The notes under the pieces: generated by a model
The model's database searches: none
The model's input: only the letters and a program-made list of their open reading frames with translations
Told to the model about the DNA's origin: nothing
In this document: one piece after another, positions 1 through 12,932 of the stretch
Numbering within the stretch: position 1 is the first letter of the stretch
How the letters are laid out: each line of letters opens with the position of its first letter
Made by a program: the position numbers and the translations under genes
DNA from: Candidatus Nanopelagicales bacterium
GTDB taxonomy: Bacteria; Actinomycetota; Actinomycetes; S36-B12
Direction: 5' to 3'
Assembly: GCA_030830865.1 (NCBI GenBank)
Contig: JAURME010000068.1
Location: 1 to 34,472, forward strand
Length of the DNA: 34,472 nt

Positions 1-412
1 GCAGGAAGGTCGTGGCGCCGGTGACGTCGTCACCGCGCCAGATTGCATGCTGGACCGGCGCAGCGCCACGCCAGCGGGGCAGCAGGGAGAAGTGCAGGTT
101 GACCCAGCCGGCGGCAGGGATGGCGAGCGCATCGGCGGGAACGAGACCGCCGTAGGCCACGATCGGGGCGACATCCGGGGCGAGCCCGCGCAGTCGAGTC
201 AGCACATCGGCATCCCTCAGCGACGGTGGCCTCAGCACCTCACAGCCGTGCTGCTGTGCCAGGTCCGCCACCGGCGAAGGGCTCAGGGCGCGACCTCGGC
301 CCGCCTTGGCATCAGGGCGGGTGACCACGGCGACCACCTCATGGGAGGACTCCAGCAGCCGGGCCAAGGCCACGGCAGCGACGTCCGGCGTTCCGGCGAA
401 GACGCAGCGCAC
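1..412 (-). CDS. fmt: Methionyl-tRNA formyltransferase, 5' part (truncated by window edge)
   Basis: Reverse strand from a GTG at 412 reads [41 protein letters not shown]...[19 protein letters not shown], matching the Fmt N-terminal fold; lies 3 nt after the def stop. Absent from the ORF track because of the GTG start and truncation. Confidence 0.93.
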   Translation of the reverse strand, partial: MRCVFAGTPDVAAVALARLLESSHEVVAVVTRPDAKAGRGRALSPSPVADLAQQHGCEVLRPPSLRDADVLTRLRGLAPDVAPIVAYGGLVPADALAIPAAGWVNLHFSLLPRWRGAAPVQHAIWRGDDVTGATTFL

Positions 413-415
413 CGA

Positions 416-961
416 CTACATCCAGCGCGACGAGATGGAGTGCGGGCTGAGCCGCACGTCGGGCGCCTGCTCCCCGAACCACTCCGCCTGGCGGATCTGG
501 CGCATCGCCTCCTTGCGCATCTCCGGGTCGAGCCGGTCGATGAACAAGATGCCGTCCAGGTGGTCGGTCTCGTGCTGCACGGCCCGTGCGAGCAGGTCCG
601 ACCCCTCGATGACGACCGGCTCCCCATGCATGTTCATGCCCTTGGCGACGACCCGCTTCGCGCGGGGGGTGTCGAAGGCGAGATCAGGAAGGGACAGGCA
701 GCCCTCCTCACCGTCCATCATCTCGTCAGACAGGTCGAGGTCCGGGTTGACGAGGTGTCCGGGCTCATCGTCGACCCAGTAGGTGAACACGCGAAGGCTG
801 ACCCCGATCTGCGGCGCGGCGAGGCCGGCACCGGGCGCGTCCATCATGGTCTCGGTCAGGTCCTTCACGAGCTTGCGCAACTCCTTGTCGAAGGTCTCCA
901 CGGGAGCGGCGGGCGTGCGCAGGACAGGGTCACCGAAGAGTCGGATGGGCTGGATGGCCAT
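416..961 (-). CDS. def: Peptide deformylase
   Basis: MAIQPIRLFGDPVLRTPA...GAGLAAPQIG...EGCLSLPD...QHETDHLDGILFIDR: the three PDF motifs. Start trimmed from the track start (1021) to ATG at 961. Confidence 0.95.
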   Translation of the reverse strand: MAIQPIRLFGDPVLRTPAAPVETFDKELRKLVKDLTETMMDAPGAGLAAPQIGVSLRVFTYWVDDEPGHLVNPDLDLSDEMMDGEEGCLSLPDLAFDTPRAKRVVAKGMNMHGEPVVIEGSDLLARAVQHETDHLDGILFIDRLDPEMRKEAMRQIRQAEWFGEQAPDVRLSPHSISSRWM

Positions 962-968
962 GTCGTCG

Positions 969-974
969 AGTGTA
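969..974 (-). promoter_or_regulatory. Candidate -10 element (TACACT) for a leaderless def transcript
   Basis: TACACT followed by exactly 7 nt (CGACGAC) and ATG of def; no Shine-Dalgarno visible. Confidence 0.55.
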
Positions 975-992
975 GACAGGCGCAGGCGACCG

Positions 993-2969
993 CTACACCG
1001 ACCTCGGATCCATGTGCACATGGACGGGCCTGGAGCGTCCCTCCGCTGATCGCGTCATGGTGATGGCCGCGAGCTCCCGACTGAGGGCGCGGCCCTCGCG
1101 GCGATGGACGACGACGAGGCCGCGCTGACGGTCCGGGTCATGCTGGGAGGGGTCGGGGAGGGGTCCGAGCAGCCGGTGGGGTGTGCGCAGCCTCTGCGCC
1201 ACCGCACGGATGTCCTCCCCCGCACCGACCAGGGCCGCCATGCGCATGGCGGGCGGGAGGCCGGCGGACTCGCGCTCCCTGAGCTCCCGCGCGGCGAGCC
1301 ACGGAGCGTCCCACCGCACCAGCGCCTGGACCGGGGCGAGGGAGTTCTCCGCGGTGATCACGACCGGGGCCGACGGTGCGGCAAGGGCGGCCGCCGCGAA
1401 CCAGCGCCGGGCGGCGTCCTCCTCCGCGTCGAGGCTCGGCCGACCGAGCATCGATCGGGCATCCAGCAGCAGGACGGCCCGATAGCCCCCTTCGGCAACC
1501 GGCTCAGCCCCGGGAGTGGCGACCACGATGGCCGGGGTGTCAGGGACGGTGAGCAGGCGGTGCCCCCCGTGGCTGGCCAGGACGGGGACGTGCGGGAACG
1601 CCCGCCCGATCTCCTCGACCGTGCGCTCGGCTCCCACCGCCATCGCGCGCAGCCGTGCCCCGTGGCAGGCGGAGCAGCGCCAGTCGCCGCGGATCGCGCC
1701 GCACCACGAGCAGGCCGGGGTCGATGCCCGACCGCGCAGCATCAATGGGCCACCGCACGAGCAGCGGGCCGGAGCCCGGCAGTCCTGGCACGCCAGACCC
1801 GGGACGTACCCGCGGCGCGCGACCTGCACCAGCACCGGCCCGTCAGCTATCGCCGACCGAGCCGCCTCCCAGGCTGTGTGGGGCATTCGTGCCGCGGCCG
1901 CCGCCGGATCCCGCGCCTCATCCTGATCGGTGATGGCACGGACGCGGGGCGCACGGTCCCGGACCGTGTCACGCGAGGCCTCGACCGAGCGCGCCCACCC
2001 GGATTCGACCCACTGCTGCGTGACCACCGACCGTGCCGGCGCTCCCACGACGAGATGGCACCCGCTCAGGTGAGATCGCACTGCAGCGACATCGCGGGCG
2101 TTCCAATAGGGCGCCTGGGGATCGATCAGGGCCTCGTCGGAGTCGTCCCACACGATGATGAGGCGCAGGTCATGGGCCGGGGCGAAGACGCTGGCTCGCG
2201 TGCCGATGACGACACGCACGCCCCCGCGAAGGATCCGCAGGAACTCGCGGTACCGCCGCTCCGGACCCATGTCGGCGGTCAGCACCGCAGCGGCCTTGGC
2301 CTCGAAGGCATCCGACAGCCGGGCACGCACCCGGTCGACGTCGGCGGCGTCGGGGACCACCACGATCACGGTGCCGTCGACCTGCGATGTCACCGTCTGG
2401 ACCAGCGCCGCGACATCCCGGCTCCAGTCACCTGCGGGTGCTGCGGACCAGACCGCGCGGACGGGAGTCCCGGCCGGGGGTGTGGACAGTCGCCGGACCA
2501 GGGCTTCCCCGGCGGTGTAGTCGGTCCAGGCCTGATCGCCCGGTGATGGAGAGGACCACTCGGCCGGCGGAACGATCGTCTTCTCCGCTCGGGCATGACG
2601 CGGCGGCACGGCCGAGCGCAGGACGTCGCTGAACGTTCCGGCCCAGCGGTCGGCCACCGCCTGCACCAGTCGGAGGGTGTCATCGGTCAGGACCGGCTCA
2701 GGACCCATGACCCGCTCGATCGCACGCAGTCGACCCTCATGGCCGGAATCCGGGTCGAGGGCCACCACGATCGCGTTGACCAGTCGGCCCGAGAAGCGCA
2801 CCCGCACCCGGCTGCCGACGTCCAGCGACTCGACGAGCGAGGCCGGGACGGTGTAGTCGAAGGGACGGTCCAGATGCGGCACCTGGGAGTCGATGCGGAC
2901 CTGGACGACCCGGGTCCGTTCACCCGGCTCCTCAGCACGCCCGGGAACGTCGTCGGGGGCGCCGGTCAT
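993..2969 (-). CDS. priA: Primosomal protein N' (PriA-like), helicase motifs apparently degenerate
   Basis: N-terminal VRIDSQVPHLDRPFDYTVPASL...GSRVRVRFSGR and cysteine-rich zinc module CQDCRAPARCSCGGPL...CSWCGAIRGDWRCSACHG. Start set to ATG 2969; upstream part of the track ORF overlaps metK in another frame. Confidence 0.88.
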   Translation of the reverse strand: MTGAPDDVPGRAEEPGERTRVVQVRIDSQVPHLDRPFDYTVPASLVESLDVGSRVRVRFSGRLVNAIVVALDPDSGHEGRLRAIERVMGPEPVLTDDTLRLVQAVADRWAGTFSDVLRSAVPPRHARAEKTIVPPAEWSSPSPGDQAWTDYTAGEALVRRLSTPPAGTPVRAVWSAAPAGDWSRDVAALVQTVTSQVDGTVIVVVPDAADVDRVRARLSDAFEAKAAAVLTADMGPERRYREFLRILRGGVRVVIGTRASVFAPAHDLRLIIVWDDSDEALIDPQAPYWNARDVAAVRSHLSGCHLVVGAPARSVVTQQWVESGWARSVEASRDTVRDRAPRVRAITDQDEARDPAAAAARMPHTAWEAARSAIADGPVLVQVARRGYVPGLACQDCRAPARCSCGGPLMLRGRASTPACSWCGAIRGDWRCSACHGARLRAMAVGAERTVEEIGRAFPHVPVLASHGGHRLLTVPDTPAIVVATPGAEPVAEGGYRAVLLLDARSMLGRPSLDAEEDAARRWFAAAALAAPSAPVVITAENSLAPVQALVRWDAPWLAARELRERESAGLPPAMRMAALVGAGEDIRAVAQRLRTPHRLLGPLPDPSQHDPDRQRGLVVVHRREGRALSRELAAITMTRSAEGRSRPVHVHMDPRSV

Positions 2970-3018
2970 GAGGTGATCATGCCCGACGCCCCCGACACAG
3001 GAGCGGATGGTTTTCCGG

Positions 3019-4269
3019 TCAGCGACCGACTGCCGCCTTGAGCGCGTCGGCGCGGTCGGTGGCCTCCCACGTGAAGGTCGGGCCCACGGCCGTGCGCTTC
3101 GCAGGATCGTCGCTGTCCAGCAGGATGTTGCTGCCCTGCGGACGACCGAAGTGGCCGTAGGCCGCCGTCGTGCGGAAGATCGGCCGGAGCAGGTCGAGGT
3201 CCCGGATGATCGCCGCCGGGCGCAGGTCGAAGACCCGGAGCACCGCCTCCTGGATCTGCTCGTCCGGCACGACGCCGGTGCCGAAGGTCTCGACGAAGAC
3301 GCCCACGGGGTGGGCCTTGCCGATGGCGTAGGCCACCTGCACCTCACAGCGAGAGGCGAGCTCGGCTGCGACGACGTTCTTCGCCACCCAGCGCATCGCG
3401 TAGGCGGCGGACCGGTCGACCTTCGACGGGTCCTTGCCCGAGAAGGCACCACCGCCGTGGCGGGCCATGCCGCCGTACGTGTCGACGATGATCTTTCGCC
3501 CGGTGAGGCCGGCATCGCCCATCGGGCCGCCGATCTCGAAGCGACCGGTGGGGTTGACCAGAAGTCGGTAGTCACGTGAGTCGAGATCGATCAGGTCGAG
3601 GACGGGGTCGACGACGTGGCGCTTCACGTCCGGCGTGAGCATGGTGTCGAGATCGACGTCCTTGGCATGCTGTGACGAGACGACGACCGTGTCGATCTTG
3701 ACCGGCCGGTCGTTCTCGTCGTACGCGATCGTGACCTGGGTCTTGCCGTCCGGACGAAGGTAGGGAACCCTGCCGTCCTTGCGTACCTCGGTGAGGCGCT
3801 CCGCGAGGCGCTGGGCGATGTGGATCGGCAGCGGCATGAGCTCGGGGGTGTCGTCGCACGCGTAGCCGAACATGAGCCCCTGGTCGCCGGCACCCTGCCG
3901 GTCCAGCGGATCCGAACTGCCCTCGGCGCGCTCCTCGTAGGCATCGTCGACACCCTGGGCGATATCCGGCGACTGCTTGCCGATCGAGACGGAGATGCCG
4001 CAGGACTCGCCGTCGAAGCCCTTGACGGACGAGTCGTAGCCGATGCCGAGAACCGTCTGGCGGACGAGATCCATCACGTCGGCGAAGCCGTTGGTGGTCA
4101 CCTCACCGGCGACGTGGACCTGACCGGTGGTGAGCATCGTCTCGACCGCGACGCGACTCGTCGGGTCCTGCCTGAGCAGGTCGTCGAGGATGGCGTCGCT
4201 GATCTGGTCGGCCATCTTGTCCGGGTGACCCTCGGTGACCGATTCGGAGGTAAACAGGCGATGTGACAC
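3019..4269 (-). CDS. metK: S-adenosylmethionine synthetase
   Basis: [30 protein letters not shown]...GHFGR; GTG start preceded by an AGGAAGAGG SD-like stretch. Confidence 0.98.
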   Translation of the reverse strand: MSHRLFTSESVTEGHPDKMADQISDAILDDLLRQDPTSRVAVETMLTTGQVHVAGEVTTNGFADVMDLVRQTVLGIGYDSSVKGFDGESCGISVSIGKQSPDIAQGVDDAYEERAEGSSDPLDRQGAGDQGLMFGYACDDTPELMPLPIHIAQRLAERLTEVRKDGRVPYLRPDGKTQVTIAYDENDRPVKIDTVVVSSQHAKDVDLDTMLTPDVKRHVVDPVLDLIDLDSRDYRLLVNPTGRFEIGGPMGDAGLTGRKIIVDTYGGMARHGGGAFSGKDPSKVDRSAAYAMRWVAKNVVAAELASRCEVQVAYAIGKAHPVGVFVETFGTGVVPDEQIQEAVLRVFDLRPAAIIRDLDLLRPIFRTTAAYGHFGRPQGSNILLDSDDPAKRTAVGPTFTWEATDRADALKAAVGR

Positions 4270-4314
4270 GAACGATTCCTCTTCCTAGCTGACGTCGAAC
4301 GCAGCCCCACGGGT

Positions 4315-4421
4315 GGATCCGCGCTTGCCCCTGGTGGGGCCTGGTCTGCTCCCGGAGCACCCCACCGCGTCTGGAGGGTTGCCGACCAGCGAGCCGGGAC
4401 TTGTCGCTGGTACTCGTGACC
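4315..4421 (-). ncRNA. SAM-IV-type riboswitch upstream of metK
   Basis: Minus strand: GGUCACGAGUACCAGCGACAAGUCCCGGCUCGCUGGUCGGCAACCCUCCAGACGCGGUGGGGUGCUCCGGGAGCAGACCAGGCCCCACCAGGGGCAAGCGCGGAUCC; recalled SAM-IV landmarks: CCAGCG..CGCUGG stem, CGGCAACCCUCC, CGCGGUGGGGUGC, GACCAGG, GGCAAGCGCGG. Confidence 0.9.
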
Positions 4422-4428
4422 GCGGTGA

Positions 4429-4434
4429 AGTCTA
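4429..4434 (-). promoter_or_regulatory. Candidate -10 element (TAGACT) for the SAM-IV/metK transcript
   Basis: TANNNT hexamer placing the start site at about 4422, right at the riboswitch 5' edge; no good -35. Confidence 0.5.
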
Positions 4435-4486
4435 GCCCAGAGGGCGACGGGTGGCGTGCAGGCGGCGCCCATGGACCGCTCGCGGA

Positions 4487-5689
4487 TCAGGCACGGAAGG
4501 CGAGGACGGCATCCCAGACCGCATCGGCGATCTCGGCCTTGCCGGCCCTCGGGACCTCCCGCACATCGCCGGCCGAATCGAGGATCAGCACCTCGTTGGT
4601 GGGCTGGCCGAACACGGCGTCGTCGCCCACGTCGTTGGCCACGAGCAGGTCACACCCCTTGCGAGCCAGCTTGGCCATGGCCAGGTCGCGCAGGCGCTCC
4701 GGGCTCCCGGCCGTCTCCGCGGCGAATCCGACGATGGTCGGAGCGACTCCGACGCGCTGCCGCACGAGGTCCGCGAGCACGTCGACCGTCTGCTCCAAGC
4801 GGAGGTCGACCCCTGCGTCGCCCTCCTTCTTGACCTTGCCCCCCTCGGCCTCCGGGCGGAAGTCCGCCACCGCAGCCGCCATGACGACGATGTCGCTGCT
4901 CGCGGCCTGCTCGGTCATCGCGGCGTGCAGATCGGCCGCGGACTCGGCCCTGATGACGGCGACCCCGGCCGGTGGTGGGACGTCCATGGCCGCGGCCACG
5001 AGGGTCACCTCCGCCCCGCGGGACAGGGCCGTGCGGGCCAGCTCGACCCCCTGGATTCCGCTGCTGCGGTTGCCGAGGAAGCGCACCGGATCCCATGCCT
5101 CGCGTGTGCCTCCGGCGCTGACCGTGATCCGGAGGCCGCGGAGGTCGGCATTCGCCGGGCGCCGCAGGAGGTCGAGCGCGGCGGCGACGATCGCCGACGG
5201 GTCCGGCAGGCGCCCCGGGCCGGAATCGGCTCCCGTGAGTCGCCCGATGGCCGGGTCCAGGATGCGGATCCCCCGCTCGCGCAGGAGTGCGACATTGCGC
5301 TGTGTGGCCGGGTGGAGCCACATCTCGGTATGCATCGCCGGAGCCAGCAGCACCGGGCCGTGCGCGGTGAGGAGCGTGTTGGTCAGGAGGTCATCGGCCA
5401 TGCCCTGCGCCGCTCGGGCCATGAGATCCGCCGTGGCCGGAGCGACGAGGACGAGGTCGGCCTCCTGCCCGAGCCGGACGTGCGGGACCTCCTCGGCCCG
5501 CGTCCACACATCGCTGGCGACCGGCCGACCCGAAAGCGCTTCCCAGGTGGTGGCGCCGACGAAGTTCAGGGATGCGGCTGTCGGGACGACGGTGACATCG
5601 AGGCCGTGCTCGCGCAGACCTCTCAACACCTCGCACGCCTTGTAGGCGGCGATCCCGCCGGCGACGCCCAGGACGACCCGACGGGCCAT
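4487..5689 (-). CDS. coaBC: Bifunctional phosphopantothenoylcysteine decarboxylase / phosphopantothenate-cysteine ligase
   Basis: MARRVVLGVAGGIAAYKACEVLRGL...LLAPAMHTEMW...ITVSAGGTREAWDPVRFLGNRSSG. Confidence 0.97.
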   Translation of the reverse strand: MARRVVLGVAGGIAAYKACEVLRGLREHGLDVTVVPTAASLNFVGATTWEALSGRPVASDVWTRAEEVPHVRLGQEADLVLVAPATADLMARAAQGMADDLLTNTLLTAHGPVLLAPAMHTEMWLHPATQRNVALLRERGIRILDPAIGRLTGADSGPGRLPDPSAIVAAALDLLRRPANADLRGLRITVSAGGTREAWDPVRFLGNRSSGIQGVELARTALSRGAEVTLVAAAMDVPPPAGVAVIRAESAADLHAAMTEQAASSDIVVMAAAVADFRPEAEGGKVKKEGDAGVDLRLEQTVDVLADLVRQRVGVAPTIVGFAAETAGSPERLRDLAMAKLARKGCDLLVANDVGDDAVFGQPTNEVLILDSAGDVREVPRAGKAEIADAVWDAVLAFRA

Positions 5690-5692
5690 GGG

Positions 5693-6049
5693 TCAGGCCT
5701 CGGGCTGATCCGAGAAGCCCGCGCCGCTGGAGAAGGAGGCCTCGCTGGACATGACAGCGGCCTCGGCCGCCGCGATGCCCGCGGCCTCCTCAGCGCTGAT
5801 CGGCTCACTGGAGAGGAGGCCGGCGTCGATCTCGCGCAACGCGATGGACAGCGGCTTCTCCTGCACGTGGGTCTCGACGAGCGGGCCGACGTACTCCAGC
5901 AGACCCTCGCCCAGCTGGGAGTAGTAGGCGTTGATCTGGCGGGCGCGCTTGGAGGCGTAGATCACGAGCGAGTACTTGGAGTCGGTCTTCTCCAGCAGCT
6001 CATCGATCGAGGGATGGGTGATGCCCTCGGGGGTGGTCGCACTGCTCAC
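5693..6049 (-). CDS. rpoZ: RNA polymerase omega subunit
   Basis: [35 protein letters not shown]; gmk-rpoZ-coaBC synteny; GTG start with GAGG SD. Confidence 0.95.
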   Translation of the reverse strand: MSSATTPEGITHPSIDELLEKTDSKYSLVIYASKRARQINAYYSQLGEGLLEYVGPLVETHVQEKPLSIALREIDAGLLSSEPISAEEAAGIAAAEAAVMSSEASFSSGAGFSDQPEA

Positions 6050-6087
6050 GTCACGGCCTCATTCAGTCGGTCACACAGGTGGGAGCG

Positions 6088-6103
6088 GTCCCGCCCTCGG
6101 GAC
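6088..6103 (-). other. Short hairpin GTCCCG-AGGG-CGGGAC between gmk and rpoZ
   Basis: Perfect 6-bp inverted repeat with 4-nt loop; no T-tract, so terminator function is unproven. Confidence 0.35.
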
Positions 6104-6116
6104 ACAGATATGGGTC

Positions 6117-6692
6117 TCAGGGCCGGGCGCTCGTCGGATCAGCCACTAATCGTAGCAAGGCCTGGGCACACTCCTTGACGTCGGCGTTGACGAGGACCAC
6201 ATCGAACTCGTCGGCAGCGGCGAGTTCCTCGCGGGCGGCGGTGAGCCGACGCTGGACCGCGGCGTCGTCCTCGGTGCCTCGCCCGGTGAGTCGGGCCTCG
6301 AGAACCTCCCAGGACGGGGGCGCGAGGAACACCAGCAGGGCCCCCGGCACGCGCTCGCGCACCTGGCGAGCGCCCTGAACCTCGATCTCCAGCAGCACTG
6401 GCGTCCCTGCAGCACGCCGTTCGTCGACCGGGCCGCGCGGGGTGCCGTAGCGGTTGCCCGCGAAGGCGGCCCACTCCAGCAGCCCCTCGGTGGCGACGAG
6501 CTCGTCGAATCCCTCGTCGGACACGAAGAAGTACTCCCGACCGTCCTGTTCTCCGGTCCGTGGCGGACGGGTCGTGGCGCTCACGGAGAGCCAGATCCCG
6601 GGATCCCGCGAGAGCGCCTCGGACACAACGGTGCTCTTGCCGACTCCCGACGGACCCGACACCACGACCAGAGGAGCGGCTGAGACCGTCAT
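6117..6692 (-). CDS. gmk: Guanylate kinase
   Basis: [27 protein letters not shown] (P-loop)...[15 protein letters not shown]. Start trimmed to ATG 6692, an ATGA overlap with mihF. Confidence 0.96.
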   Translation of the reverse strand: MTVSAAPLVVVSGPSGVGKSTVVSEALSRDPGIWLSVSATTRPPRTGEQDGREYFFVSDEGFDELVATEGLLEWAAFAGNRYGTPRGPVDERRAAGTPVLLEIEVQGARQVRERVPGALLVFLAPPSWEVLEARLTGRGTEDDAAVQRRLTAAREELAAADEFDVVLVNADVKECAQALLRLVADPTSARP

Positions 6693-7015
6693 GGCCGCGC
6701 CCGTCCCAGTTGGGTGAGGAGGGCCGTGCGCTGACGATCGCCCAGCCCCCGGATCCTGCGGCTCGAGGCGATGCCGAGGTCCTCCATCAGCCGTTCGGCC
6801 CGGATCGGGCCCACACCGGGCAGCGCCTCGAGCAGCCACGACACCCGCAGGGTGGCCCACAGCGGATTGTCGGTCGCACCCTCGATCACCTCGACGCCCG
6901 TGATGCGCCGCTCCTTGATGTCCTGACGCAGGCGTGCCTTGGCCTGTCGGGTGGCCAGCGCCTTGGCGAGCGCCTCCGCCCGCTGCTCCGGGGTCCGCAC
7001 CGGGATGGCGCTCAT
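6689..7015 (-). CDS. mihF: Actinobacterial integration host factor
   Basis: [46 protein letters not shown], directly upstream of gmk as in mycobacteria. Confidence 0.93.
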   Translation of the reverse strand: MSAIPVRTPEQRAEALAKALATRQAKARLRQDIKERRITGVEVIEGATDNPLWATLRVSWLLEALPGVGPIRAERLMEDLGIASSRRIRGLGDRQRTALLTQLGRARP

Positions 7016-7767
7016 GAGGCGTCGGCGAGTGAACGGGCGATCGCCTGCGCCGCGGCTCGCGGGTCCTCGGCTCCCGTGATGGGTCGACCGATCACCAGAA
7101 GGTCAGCACCGTCGGCGATGGCCTGCTCGGGCGTGGCCACCCGCCGCTGGTCGTCCAGGGACGCCCCCGCCGGTCGGACCCCCGGGGTGATGAGGGTGAC
7201 GTCCGCAGGGACGACGGCCCGGATCGCGGCGACCTCCTGGGGCGAGCACACGATCGCCCGGGCTCCAGCCGCGACGGCGAGCATCGCCAGCCGGACCGCG
7301 GCATCGCGCGGGGGCCCGGCCATGCCGATGGCCTCGAGGTCCGAGGAGTCCATCGAGGTCAGGATCGTGACCGCGGTGATTCGGGTGTCCGGCAGCGCCT
7401 CGGCAGCACTCGCGATCATCGCCGCACCTCCCGCGGCATGCACCGTGAGAAAGGACGGCGCGAGAGGAGCCACCGCCCGGGCTGCTCCGCCGACGGTGGC
7501 GGGGATGTCGTGGAGCTTCAGATCGAGGAACAGGTCGATGTCCGACTGCCCGGCGTCGGCCGCGGCCTGACGCGCCGCGTGCACCGCGGCTGCCCCGTCT
7601 CGGCAGAAGACCTCGAGGCCGACCTTCACCGTCGAGACGATGGGGGCGACTGCAGCCGACCACTCGGCCAGGACGTCGAGCGACGGGGCGTCCATCGCGA
7701 CGGCGATGGGTGCACGGGCCCCGGACTCCGGGCTCTGTCCACTACTCGGAGATGAAGTCGAGCTCAT
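7012..7767 (-). CDS. pyrF: Orotidine-5'-phosphate decarboxylase
   Basis: [10 protein letters not shown]...[11 protein letters not shown]...[15 protein letters not shown]...[12 protein letters not shown]. Start is a choice: ATG 7767 overlaps pyrD by 26 nt. Confidence 0.93.
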   Translation of the reverse strand: MSSTSSPSSGQSPESGARAPIAVAMDAPSLDVLAEWSAAVAPIVSTVKVGLEVFCRDGAAAVHAARQAAADAGQSDIDLFLDLKLHDIPATVGGAARAVAPLAPSFLTVHAAGGAAMIASAAEALPDTRITAVTILTSMDSSDLEAIGMAGPPRDAAVRLAMLAVAAGARAIVCSPQEVAAIRAVVPADVTLITPGVRPAGASLDDQRRVATPEQAIADGADLLVIGRPITGAEDPRAAAQAIARSLADAS

Positions 7768-8767
7768 CGTCCACCTCCGGCTCAGGGTCGGCGGGTCGAT
7801 GGGCGTACGACACGGCATCCGCGAGCGAGCGGAAACCTCGCTCGCCGAGGGCCCTCTGCAGCTCCTCCTGGATACGGACGGGCGCCGAGGGGTCATGGAA
7901 GATGACGGTGCCGGCCTGGACGGCATTCGCCCCAGCGAGGACGAATTCCAGGGCGTCTCGGCCGCTGCGGATGCCGCCGACGCCGATGATCGGCAGGTCG
8001 GGGAAGGCCTGCCGGATCTGCCAGACCGTCCGCACGGCCATCGGCCTGATGGCCGGCCCCGAGAGTCCGCCGGTGACGCCGGCCAGCTTCGGCCGCATCG
8101 TGTCCGTGTCGATGACCATGCCGAGGGTCGTGTTCATGACCGTGACCCCCGTGGCTCCGGCACGAACGACGGAATCGGCGATCTCGACGATGTCCGTGAC
8201 GTCCGGCGAGAGCTTGGCGAAGATCGGCAGCCGCGGATCACTGTGACGACGCACGGCGCTGATGACTTCTGCGGCCGAGGATGACCTGCACGCGAAGACC
8301 TGCCCGCGATCGGCCACGTTCGGGCACGAGATGTTGACCTCGAGCGCCGTCACCGCACGGCTGGTCCGAAGCTTGGCCGCGATCTTGCCGAAGTCCTCCA
8401 CGGTGTCCCCGGCGATCGACACGATGGCCCGTGCGCCGCGCTGGTCCAACCAGGAGAGGTCCTTCTCGAGGAAGGCGTCGATCCCCGGGCCCTGGAGTCC
8501 GATCGAGTTGAGCATCCCGCTCGGCGTCTCCGCCATGCGCGGCGTGGCGCGACCAGAGCGCGCCTGGAGCATGATCGTCTTCGTGACCACGGCCCCGATC
8601 GACGAGACGTCGAAGAACTGATCCAGCTCACGGCCCGCTGCGGCGCACCCCGACGCGGTCATGACGGGAGACGGGAGCTCCAACGGACCGAGCCGGGTGC
8701 TCATGTCGACATCAGGCACAGGTGTGGCACCCGGCATGGGGCCACGTGAGATGAGGGCGCGACTCAT
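7742..8767 (-). CDS. pyrD: Dihydroorotate dehydrogenase, class 1B catalytic subunit
   Basis: MLNSIGLQGPGIDAFL, EVNISCPNVADRG (Cys in the active-site loop), TVMNTTLGMVIDTDTMRP, GVGGI; adjacent to pyrK. Confidence 0.94.
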   Translation of the reverse strand: MSRALISRGPMPGATPVPDVDMSTRLGPLELPSPVMTASGCAAAGRELDQFFDVSSIGAVVTKTIMLQARSGRATPRMAETPSGMLNSIGLQGPGIDAFLEKDLSWLDQRGARAIVSIAGDTVEDFGKIAAKLRTSRAVTALEVNISCPNVADRGQVFACRSSSAAEVISAVRRHSDPRLPIFAKLSPDVTDIVEIADSVVRAGATGVTVMNTTLGMVIDTDTMRPKLAGVTGGLSGPAIRPMAVRTVWQIRQAFPDLPIIGVGGIRSGRDALEFVLAGANAVQAGTVIFHDPSAPVRIQEELQRALGERGFRSLADAVSYAHRPADPEPEVDDELDFISE

Positions 8768-9623
8768 CAGTGACCTCCCGACGTGGGGGCGCCGAGCGTG
8801 TCCGGAGGAATGCTCCCGACCTCGTCCCAGCGCACGCGGTCCCCGGCGAACACCGGACCCTCCGTGCAGGATCGCAGCATCCGGGTCACTCCATCCTTGC
8901 CGATCACGGGCAGCACACAGGTCATGCACACGCCGACCCCGCAGGCCATGGCCTCCTCCACGGCGCACTGGCTGTACGCACCGCGGTCGCTCGCGATCTC
9001 TGCGACCCGCTGGAGCATGGGCATGGGCCCGCAGGCGTACACGACGGCCGCATCACCTTGCGCCATGAGGTCGGGCAGCACATCGGTCACTCGACCTCGT
9101 GTGCCCATCGAGCCGTCGTCCGTCGTGATCGTCAGCGTGGACGCGAGCCGCTTCAGCTCCAGGGCCCCGTAGAGCCGGTCCTCGGATGCGGCGCCGAGCA
9201 CGACGTCGACCCGGCAGCCGCGCTCGCGCAGCTGCTCCGCCAGCATGAACAGGGGGGCAGAGCCGTAGCCCCCGCCGACGAGGACCGTGGGCACCGACTG
9301 CTTGGGAAGCACGAACGGGCGACCGAGCGGGCCGACGATGTCGACCGGGTCGTGACGACGCCGGTCGACCAGCCAGCGGGTGCCCTTGCCATGGACCCCC
9401 ACGACGATGTCCAGCGTCCCGCCGTAGACCCCTCGGGACTGCACCCGGTGGATCGCGAAGGCACGACGCAGCAGCATGCTGCTCTCGTCACCGCCCATGC
9501 CCAGGGTCACGAAGTGACCGGGCCTGGTGGCCTCGGAGATGCCGGGAGCCGTCAGCGAGATGACGTGGTAGGCGCCGGCCCGGCGGATGTCGAGGATCTG
9601 TCCGGTGACCTGGACGGGAGTCG

Positions 9624-9627
<4 letters not shown>
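8767..9627 (-). CDS. pyrK: Dihydroorotate dehydrogenase electron transfer subunit (FAD, 2Fe-2S)
   Basis: [40 protein letters not shown]...SCTEGPVF (2Fe-2S cysteines). Confidence 0.95.

Positions 9628-12931
<3,304 letters not shown>

Positions 12932-12932
<1 letters not shown>

Noticed and set aside
1009-1024. Perfect 16-bp palindrome TCCATGTGCACATGGA
   Set aside because: Inside the priA 3' coding region; a palindrome with 8-bp arms is expected about once by chance in a 34-kb window.
2970-3575. N-terminal extension of the track ORF 993-3575
   Set aside because: Residues before MTGAPDD are out-of-frame translation of metK; the PriA fold begins after ATG 2969.
6069-6116. Imperfect direct repeats CCCATATCTGTGT / CCCACCTGTGTG flanking a hairpin upstream of rpoZ
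   Set aside because: Similarity is weak and no spacing or conservation argument supports a binding site.
4451-6178. 575-aa plus-strand ORF (and overlapping 4401-5645) opposite coaBC/rpoZ
   Set aside because: No recognisable domain; antisense to well-supported coaBC and rpoZ.
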